Shown: positions 32,880 to 38,891 of the stretch, in pieces | How positions within the stretch are numbered: the first letter of the stretch is position 1 | Layout: every line of letters begins with the position of its first letter | Assembly (NCBI GenBank): GCA_022822085.1 | Contig: JAJECK010000002.1 | Location: 1 to 42,807, forward strand | Direction of reading: 5' to 3' | DNA: 42,807 nucleotides | Source of the DNA: Candidatus Poribacteria bacterium | GTDB taxonomy: Bacteria; Poribacteria; WGA-4E; WGA-3G | Translations under genes and position numbers: made by a program | The notes under the pieces: model-generated | The model's database searches: none | Seen by the model: only the letters and a program-made list of their open reading frames with translations | What the model was told of the DNA's origin: nothing

Positions 32880-34874
32880 TTACTTCCGTATCAACATTTT
32901 GCGCAGGACCGACACATTGTCCGCTTGCAGTTGATAGAAATAGATACCACTTGACACCTTTTCACCGATCTCGTTTGTGCCATCCCAATGCGCCGCACGT
33001 CCACGCGTTTGATACGCACCCGCCTGTTGATGTCCCAAATCAAGTTGGCGGACCACAGTGCCACGCGCATCATAGATCGTAATCTGCACGTCACTGGCAT
33101 TTGCTAAACGATACGGTATCCACGTCTCCGGGTTAAAGGGGTTCGGATAGTTTTGGAACAGTTGGGTACGCTTTATCTGACCGAGTGTGACAGGTTTCTT
33201 GCCGCGTGACTCAACGGAAAACGGCTCATCCACATCTTTCTCATCAGCACGGGATCTGTAATCCCATAAGAGAATGGTACCGTCCCCACTTCCACTTGCG
33301 AGTGTTTTTCCATCCGGACTGAACGCTACGCTTTCGACACTTCCTGTATGTCCTTTGAGTATTCTCTTTTCTTCTCCGGTAGCAACATCCCACAGACGGA
33401 GGGTTTTGTCACCACTTCCACTTGCGAACATCTTCCCATCTCCACTTGCGAGTGTTTTTCCATCCGGACTGAACGCTACGCTAAGGACCCACCAGGTATG
33501 CCCTTTGAGTATTCTCTTTTCTTCTCCGGTAGCAGCATCCCACAGACGAAGGGTTTTGTCCCCACTTCCACTTGCGAGCATCTTCCCATCAGGGCTGAAC
33601 GCTACGCTTGTGACTTCTCCTGTATGTCCTTTGAGTATTCTCTTTTCTTCACCTGTATCAACATCCCACAGACGGATAGTGACACTTCCACTTGCGAGTG
33701 TTTTTCCATCCGGACTGAACGCTACGCTTGCTACCAACCATCCATGTCCTCTGAGTATTCTCTTTTCTTCACCTATATCAACATCCCACAGACAGATAGT
33801 GCCGTCCTCATTTCCACTTGCGAGCATCTTCCCAACGGGACTGAACGCTACGCTTGCAACCTTCGCTATATGCCCTCTGAGTATTCTCTTTTCTTCACCT
33901 ATATCAACATCCCACAGACGGATAGTGTCGTCATAACTTCCACTTGTGAGTGTTTTTCCATCCGGACTAAACGCTACGCTAAGGACCCGCGATGTATGCC
34001 CTCTGAGTATTCTCTTTTCTTCACCTATATCAACATCCCACAGACGGATAGTGCCGTCCTCATTTCCACTTGCGAGCATCTTCCCAACGGGACTGAACGC
34101 TACGCTTGCAACCTTCTCTATATGTCCTCTGAGTATTCTCTTTTCTTCACCTATATCAACATCCCACAGTCGGATAGTGTTGTCAGCATAACTTCGACTT
34201 GTGGGCGTTTTCCCATCGGGACTGAACGCTACGCTTGTGACATGTCCTGTATGTCCTTTGAGTATTTTCTTTTCTTCACCTGTCTCAACATCCCACAGAC
34301 GGATAGTGTCGTCAGAACCTCCACTTGCGAGTGTGTTTCCATCCGGACTGAACGCTACGCTTGCGACAGGTCCTCTATGTCCTTTGAGTATTCTCTTTTC
34401 TTCACCTGTATCAACATCCCACAGACGACTGGTGTTGTCAAAACTTCCACTTGCGAGTGTGTTTCCATCCGGACTGAACGCTACGCTTGCGACCGACCAT
34501 CTATGTCCTCTGAGTATTCTCTTTTCTTCTCCGGTAGCAACATCCCACAGATTGATGGTTTTGCCACTACTTCCACTTGCGAGTGTGTTTCCATCCGGAC
34601 TGAACGCTACGCTCACGACAATTCCTATATGTCCAGTATATAGGTCCAGTTCTTCACCTGTTTGTGCATCATATATCCAAACACCGATGCTACTCGCCAC
34701 TGCCAGTTTAGAACCGTCTGGGGAATATGCGATTTCGCGGTTATGTCCTTTGCCAAGCCGCGCCATCGCGCCTTCGGGTAACCCCCAACGTGTGTAGTCT
34801 TGAGCGAAGGTGTTTAATGTAAAGGCAAATATCGTCAAGAGGACAGTTAGAATGAAAAATAGCTTGTTTTTCAT
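32880..34874 (-). CDS. Secreted WD40 protein with 12 near-identical repeats and sorting module
   Basis: A 664-residue exported protein: signal peptide (1-24, ending FAQD), twelve WD40 repeats of about 42 residues (about 45-560; typical unit SVAFSPDGKTLASGS, then LRLWDVATGEEKRILKGH), and a C-terminal FlgD-like/type IX-like sorting module (about 580-664) beginning NYPNPFNPETWIPYRL and ending MLIRK. The repeats are nearly identical at DNA level (126-bp unit). One repeat has a short deletion (GSVTIRLWD), and one has an extra half-unit (LASGDGKMFASGSGDKT), both signs of slippage. AGGAGG precedes the ATG by 12 bases and abuts a MITE-like element. Likely a surface-exposed recognition protein. Confidence 0.88.
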   Translation of the reverse strand: MKNKLFFILTVLLTIFAFTLNTFAQDYTRWGLPEGAMARLGKGHNREIAYSPDGSKLAVASSIGVWIYDAQTGEELDLYTGHIGIVVSVAFSPDGNTLASGSSGKTINLWDVATGEEKRILRGHRWSVASVAFSPDGNTLASGSFDNTSRLWDVDTGEEKRILKGHRGPVASVAFSPDGNTLASGGSDDTIRLWDVETGEEKKILKGHTGHVTSVAFSPDGKTPTSRSYADNTIRLWDVDIGEEKRILRGHIEKVASVAFSPVGKMLASGNEDGTIRLWDVDIGEEKRILRGHTSRVLSVAFSPDGKTLTSGSYDDTIRLWDVDIGEEKRILRGHIAKVASVAFSPVGKMLASGNEDGTICLWDVDIGEEKRILRGHGWLVASVAFSPDGKTLASGSVTIRLWDVDTGEEKRILKGHTGEVTSVAFSPDGKMLASGSGDKTLRLWDAATGEEKRILKGHTWWVLSVAFSPDGKTLASGDGKMFASGSGDKTLRLWDVATGEEKRILKGHTGSVESVAFSPDGKTLASGSGDGTILLWDYRSRADEKDVDEPFSVESRGKKPVTLGQIKRTQLFQNYPNPFNPETWIPYRLANASDVQITIYDARGTVVRQLDLGHQQAGAYQTRGRAAHWDGTNEIGEKVSSGIYFYQLQADNVSVLRKMLIRK
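33250..34640 (-). repeat. Tandem 126-bp WD40-coding repeats
   Basis: Eleven highly similar units of about 126 bases lie within the WD40 gene. Units around 33780-33900 and 34030-34150 are nearly identical (GKMLASGNEDGTI context), as are their neighbours, indicating duplication of a two-repeat block of about 250 bases. Confidence 0.8.
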
Positions 34875-34893
34875 GAGAAAGTTTTTCCTCCTA

Positions 34894-34984
34894 ATACCAA
34901 ATTAACAGAATCTATCTTGTTTTATTGGAGTCAGGTGCGGTTAGGAAACCGCACCTACCGAGACGAATCACGTTAATTTGGTAT
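34894..34984. mobile_element. MITE-like element at the 5' edge of the WD40 gene
   Basis: ATACCAAATTAAC (34894-34906) and GTTAATTTGGTAT (34972-34984) are perfect 13-bp inverted ends. The core hairpin AGGTGCGGTT (34933-34942) pairs with AACCGCACCT (34947-34956). It lies between the WD40 gene start (34874) and the end of the 35005 gene, so it separates the two transcripts and could contribute promoter or terminator sequence. Confidence 0.7.
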
Positions 34985-35004
34985 AAAACGTATAACACGA
35001 GTGC

Positions 35005-35952
35005 CTACTTTATTCCACTTAAAATATCTTCCGCAAGTTGCATAGTTTTTACTGCTTCATCTAAGTTCGCTGCGGGTAATGAAATAGGTGTATCGGATTT
35101 AACGCAATCAAGAAAATACCTGTTTTGCTCAACGGAACCGCTACTGCCAGGATCGGTGAGTTTGTGCTGTGTGCCATCACAGAAAATTGTTCCGTGCGAA
35201 ACACCTTCAAGATATGCAGAGATGTCCCTGCCGTGAATCTCATATCTTTCAAGACGCGCATTTGTTGTATAGTTGGCAATGAGTTGAGCAACACAGCCGT
35301 TCTCAAAAATAATCAATGCAGCGTGAACATCTTTGTAATCTGAGATTGTCCGTTGAACAACACTGTATACCTCACTAACATCCGATTCAGCGATAGCACG
35401 TATCGTATCCAGGGCATGGATTGGCGTTTCCAAAAACATGTTATCCATCAGAATTTCAGGGAATCTTCCTGATTTTGCTAAACCTGTAATGCTTTTGTGG
35501 AATTCACCGACCAATTGTGTGACAGGACCGCGTTCCATTACCATTTGCTTAGCTTGAACGATGATGGGATGAAAACGACGGTTCCAACCAACCATGCATT
35601 TCGCACCAGTCTGATTTGCAGTATTACGCAGATTGATAGTTTCTTCAACACTCATTCCCGGTGGTTTTTCAAGTAGTGTGTTTATCCCTCGCGATAAGCA
35701 AGGCAATGCAGCTTCACCGTTGAGATGTGCGGGTGTGGCAACGACAACAGCATCCAGTTCTTCATTGTCAAGCAAGCTATCAATGGTATCATATCGGTTT
35801 GAAACGTTGAATGTATCGCCTGCACTGTTCCGTGCATTTTCAACTGGATCGCATACTGCCACGAGGTTAACATCTTCAAATTTAGATAGTTCATTCAGGT
35901 GACCGCGCCCGCGTCCACCACATCCGATAACTGCAACTCGTAGGTTTGCCAT
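35005..35952 (-). CDS. Gfo/Idh/MocA-family oxidoreductase
   Basis: A 315-residue NAD(P)-dependent oxidoreductase. Nucleotide motif AVIGCGGRGRGH (7-18) and canonical catalytic EKP in TLLEKPPGMSVEE are present; the substrate-binding domain follows (VGWNRRFHPI). It is shorter than the other two family members here and not closely similar to them. It starts 11 bases downstream of a PhyH gene in the same direction, so the two form an operon from the 36807-36835 promoter. A joint oxidation pathway on a sugar-like compound is plausible. Confidence 0.88.
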   Translation of the reverse strand: MANLRVAVIGCGGRGRGHLNELSKFEDVNLVAVCDPVENARNSAGDTFNVSNRYDTIDSLLDNEELDAVVVATPAHLNGEAALPCLSRGINTLLEKPPGMSVEETINLRNTANQTGAKCMVGWNRRFHPIIVQAKQMVMERGPVTQLVGEFHKSITGLAKSGRFPEILMDNMFLETPIHALDTIRAIAESDVSEVYSVVQRTISDYKDVHAALIIFENGCVAQLIANYTTNARLERYEIHGRDISAYLEGVSHGTIFCDGTQHKLTDPGSSGSVEQNRYFLDCVKSDTPISLPAANLDEAVKTMQLAEDILSGIK

Positions 35953-35963
35953 AATATTCTCCG

Positions 35964-36752
35964 CTAATGCCTAATATGTGGGGCTTCCATCACTTCACGC
36001 TGTTCAGGTGTCATGTCTTCAATGTAATCAGGATACTCAATACGATGTGCTCCAGCACTATAGGCTTGAAATCCTGGACTAAATTTGTAAAGGAGTGCGC
36101 GCCGTTGATGTTCCGCTTTCCACGGAAGCGTTCCATGCGTTAAGGTTTCGGTGAAGATAACAGCATCACCTGCTTTAGCATGGACTTCAAGAACCAGGTT
36201 CTGGTGTTTTTCATAACGTTTCATGTTACTTGGACATGGTAGATTAGCTTTATGACTACCGGGAATAATTGCGAGACCGCCATCACCAGGTCCTTCATCA
36301 GCAAGCATATATTCCACAACGGTGAGGCCTGTATAGATTCGTCCATATTTGAAGAAATATGCTTCAGAGAAATTTGGACGTTCTATTCCACCGCCGTGAA
36401 GTGTACCACCTTCAGTACCGTTTTCCATTGCAATTAAGCCTGGACCGTGGTCAAGTCTATATTTCTTGCCTAAAACTTCCTCTAAGTGTGGTTTTACATT
36501 GGGATGCACCAGAAGGTCTCGGAAGGGTTCACACCACGGTTTTTCCCATGAAAGCATTCCACCCATATCCATGCGATGTGCTGTTCCAGCAAGTGCTTCT
36601 GACCCACCAGCTAATGAGTTCTCACGTTCTCTCAGATGTTCTATGTGGTGATCAATTGCTGCGTTGCATTGATCAACTTCATCGGAAGAAAGTGCATTCT
36701 CCACAATTAAATATCCTGTTAAATCAAAGAGGTACTTCTGCTCTTCGTTCAT
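35964..36752 (-). CDS. PhyH-family protein with HGG in place of HxD
   Basis: A 262-residue protein of the phytanoyl-CoA dioxygenase superfamily. The distal His is seen in LTHGTLPW (H206) and the 2-oxoglutarate Arg in HQRRALLY. At the proximal site, where HxD normally binds iron, the sequence is TLHGGGIERP (H119-G-G), so the carboxylate ligand is absent. In Fe/2-oxoglutarate halogenases an HxG/A motif leaves room for chloride, but many uncharacterised marine PhyH proteins share this LHGG pattern and their chemistry is not known to me. A strong promoter lies upstream; a Gfo/Idh/MocA gene follows after 11 bases. Confidence 0.83.
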   Translation of the reverse strand: MNEEQKYLFDLTGYLIVENALSSDEVDQCNAAIDHHIEHLRERENSLAGGSEALAGTAHRMDMGGMLSWEKPWCEPFRDLLVHPNVKPHLEEVLGKKYRLDHGPGLIAMENGTEGGTLHGGGIERPNFSEAYFFKYGRIYTGLTVVEYMLADEGPGDGGLAIIPGSHKANLPCPSNMKRYEKHQNLVLEVHAKAGDAVIFTETLTHGTLPWKAEHQRRALLYKFSPGFQAYSAGAHRIEYPDYIEDMTPEQREVMEAPHIRH

Positions 36753-36806
36753 AAGAGATTACTCCTGAACTGAGAATGAATTAATATGTCCGTTTCAGAT
36801 TTTTGT

Positions 36807-36835
36807 ATAATATCAACATAAATAAAGTGTGTCAA
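36807..36835 (-). promoter_or_regulatory. Promoter of the PhyH-oxidoreductase operon
   Basis: On the minus strand -35 TTGACA (36835-36830), 17 bases, -10 TATTAT (36812-36807), about 55 bases upstream of the start at 36752. No AAAACTAAATAACCCT-like box is found upstream of it. Confidence 0.7.
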
Positions 36836-36899
36836 GAAAAAAGGATATTGAATGATATTGTACTACCATTTCTAATATAGAACTCATAGCGAGTAAGAG

Positions 36900-37651
36900 T
36901 TAAGAATGGTTGAAGGTCACACCAAAGTTAATCATAGAACCTGCTAAATATCGAAACCCTAAACGAGTTTCTTTGAATTTATCGTAGCTAAGGGCGAGTT
37001 TCCGGTCCGTCCCTTGCCAGCCGAATGTGCGCTCCACTTTAAATCTCTCTTTGTCCATATTTTTTTTAAACCAGTGGAACTTGCAAGCAATAGCAATAGG
37101 TTCTTTAGTATTCCGTTTGTTCGGATAGATCACTGGGGTCAGACCTTGCTCTTTGATTATTTCGTGATTCACCTTTGAATCAAAACCAGCACCCAGCGTT
37201 AGAGCGGCACTTTCAAGGTCCATGCCAATGCGATTGCTGAAAGAGATGAATTCGGTCAATACCTCGGGTCCAATCGTTGTGTCATGATGGTGAACCGGTT
37301 TGAGGGTTATTGGACCAATGATAAACCCTTTATTGTCGGTGATAGTCAACTCTTTTTCACCTTTTTGATGTTTATAACCCGAATACCCTATATCGTCACC
37401 CCTTTTTGGACAACGGTGGTTGAACCATCGCCATGTCCACAAGAGGGGTCAAGTTGATCACTTTCAAGAAGATGTTCAACAGATGCTTCAAAAAGGTTTT
37501 GATATGAACCTTCTTTAGACCATCTATTATGCCATTTGTAGACATTAGACCAATGGATCTCGTTACGCCGTGTCCGGAGTTGATTCCATTGCGGACCTGT
37601 CCGTCCAACATAGAGGATATAATTGAGGAGTGTGCATAAATAAATGCCAGG
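36900..37651 (-). pseudogene. IS5-like transposase, two frames, N-terminus missing
   Basis: The gene is read in two frames. The first (37651 to a TAG at 37388) gives LLNYILYVGRTGPQWNQL, a helix-turn-helix region and GDGSTTVVQKG with the first catalytic Asp. The second (C-terminal part, stop at 36900) continues KRGDDIGYSGYKHQKGEKEL, then GAGFDSK with the second Asp and RFKVERTFGW with the catalytic Glu. The join lies at CCAAAAAGG (37401-37409) and needs a -1 shift. No start codon is present in the first frame and it is stopped at 37652-37654. It could be an IS5-family two-frame element or a decayed copy; the missing 5' end favours decay. Confidence 0.7.
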
Positions 37652-37819
37652 TCAGAAATGTGATTAAAGGTAGTCCGCACACTCCGTATGCCGTAACTAA
37701 AGTCAATGATGCACTGCGGCCTACACGACTACAACCGCACTTGGACAAATGAAGTAGCCCCTGAAGTGCCGTCCCATCTGTGTTGATTCACAAATATTTA
37801 TGCACACCCCTCAATTATA
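37619..37819. repeat. 25-bp inverted repeat pair around transposase 5' end
   Basis: Positions 37619-37643 and 37795-37819 are inverted copies matching at 24 of 25 bases (core GTGTGCATAAATA). The left copy lies inside the transposase coding frame. The 151 bases between encode nothing clear and include CGCACACTCCGTATGCCGTAA, similar to the 15739-15761 hairpin arm. Possibly an IS end or MITE that broke the transposase gene. Confidence 0.55.
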
Positions 37820-37893
37820 ATTAGCATACGATGTCCCCGCGGTTCAAGTTTTAACCCTATTCTCATGTATCTGACAAAAGAGGAGAAACACCG

Positions 37894-38661
37894 ATGGCAA
37901 CTTATACAAAAGGGGAACAAATCCCTGCTGTCCCTACAGACACAACAATATTTTACCCTGATGCGGATGGCAAACCCATGGCAGTTAGCGACCTTCACAG
38001 ACGTATCCTAACGCGCACATTACAAGCACTTGACGCACATTTCGAACAACACCCGGAAGTTTACGTCTCCGGCGATATACTGATGTATTACGTGGAGGGC
38101 GACCCGCGTAAATCAGTTTCACCGGATGTGCTCGTCTCTTTCGGGTTAGGCAAAAAACTCCGTCAGACATATCTTGTCTGGATGGAGGGCAAACCACCTG
38201 ATTTTACGATGGAATTCAGTAGCAAAACCACTTATGATAGAGATTTAGGGCATAAAATGAGACTCTATGCTTCTTTAGGAGTCCAAGATTACTTTTTATA
38301 TGATGCGGAAGGTCTATACCTCCCATCGCCACTGATGGGTTGTACATTAGTTGATGGTGTGTATGTTCCGCTTTCGAATGATACGGATGGCGGTTTACAT
38401 TCTGATGTCCTCGGTTTAGATTTCCATGTGAGCGATGTAGGGTTAGGGCTTTATGATTCTGCTGCGGATGCGTGGCTGCAGACCCCGGCTGAATCTGCCA
38501 CTGCACGAGCGGAACAGGAAACTGAACGCGCTAATACCGCTGAAACACGAGCGGAACAGGAAACCGAACGCGCTAATACCGCTGAAGCACGCGCTGAAGC
38601 AGCTGAAGTGGAAGCCGCACAACTCCGAGAACAACTGGAACGTTTACAAACACGCAGGTAA
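37894..38661 (+). CDS. Uma2-family (DUF820) restriction-nuclease-fold protein with coiled-coil tail
   Basis: A 255-residue protein. Residues about 20-185 fit the Uma2/DUF820 PD-(D/E)xK-like fold: YVEGDPRKSVSPDVLVSFG, then DFTMEFSSKTTYDRDLGHKM and LYASLGVQDYFLYD. Many copies of this family occur in cyanobacteria and other complex bacteria, often near mobile DNA; the biological role is unsettled. The tail (about 205-255) is an Ala/Glu/Arg coiled coil whose DNA has a 42-bp tandem duplication (38506-38547 and 38548-38589). GAGGAG lies nine bases before the ATG. It borders a broken transposase gene. Confidence 0.85.
   Translation: MATYTKGEQIPAVPTDTTIFYPDADGKPMAVSDLHRRILTRTLQALDAHFEQHPEVYVSGDILMYYVEGDPRKSVSPDVLVSFGLGKKLRQTYLVWMEGKPPDFTMEFSSKTTYDRDLGHKMRLYASLGVQDYFLYDAEGLYLPSPLMGCTLVDGVYVPLSNDTDGGLHSDVLGLDFHVSDVGLGLYDSAADAWLQTPAESATARAEQETERANTAETRAEQETERANTAEARAEAAEVEAAQLREQLERLQTRR
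38506..38589 (+). repeat. 42-bp tandem duplication in coiled-coil coding region
   Basis: Two adjacent 42-base copies, differing at one or two bases, encode AEQETERANTAETR and AEQETERANTAEAR. The duplication is in frame and lengthens the coiled coil by 14 residues, two heptads. Confidence 0.8.
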
Positions 38662-38703
38662 CACGAAAGCCATAACAGGGCAAAGGTTGCAGCGGAAAGG
38701 TAT

Positions 38704-38790
38704 CTTTAGTCCCATAGGGACGCATGTTTATGGCAGAACGTTGAGCACCAGGTCTTCAGTTCTGTCCGGACGGAATGTTTATAGCCAACG
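38704..38790 (+). repeat. Two palindromic units at 50-bp spacing
   Basis: CTTTAG-TCCCATAGGGAC-GCATGTTTATGG...CG (38704-38740) and CTTCAGTTCTGTCCGGACGG, continuing AATGTTTATAGCCAACG (38754-38790), start exactly 50 bases apart. They belong to the family arrayed at 24214-24486. They follow the Uma2-type gene by 43 bases and may also act as a terminator. Confidence 0.75.
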
Positions 38791-38891
38791 TGTTCTAACC
38801 GTGTCCCCTCAGCTGGCGTGGTTTCCCAACCTTGCCACATTACCGAATTTATTTATTAATCTTCATACAGGTTGTGATACTGAAGAGTCAA

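Noticed and set aside
33274-33936. 220-codon plus-strand open frame
   Set aside because: It is another antisense shadow of the WD40 repeats, periodic for the same reason.
33348-34643. 431-codon plus-strand open frame
   Set aside because: It is antisense to the repeated WD40 gene. Its apparent repeats are the complement of the 126-bp units, with no ribosome site or independent fold.
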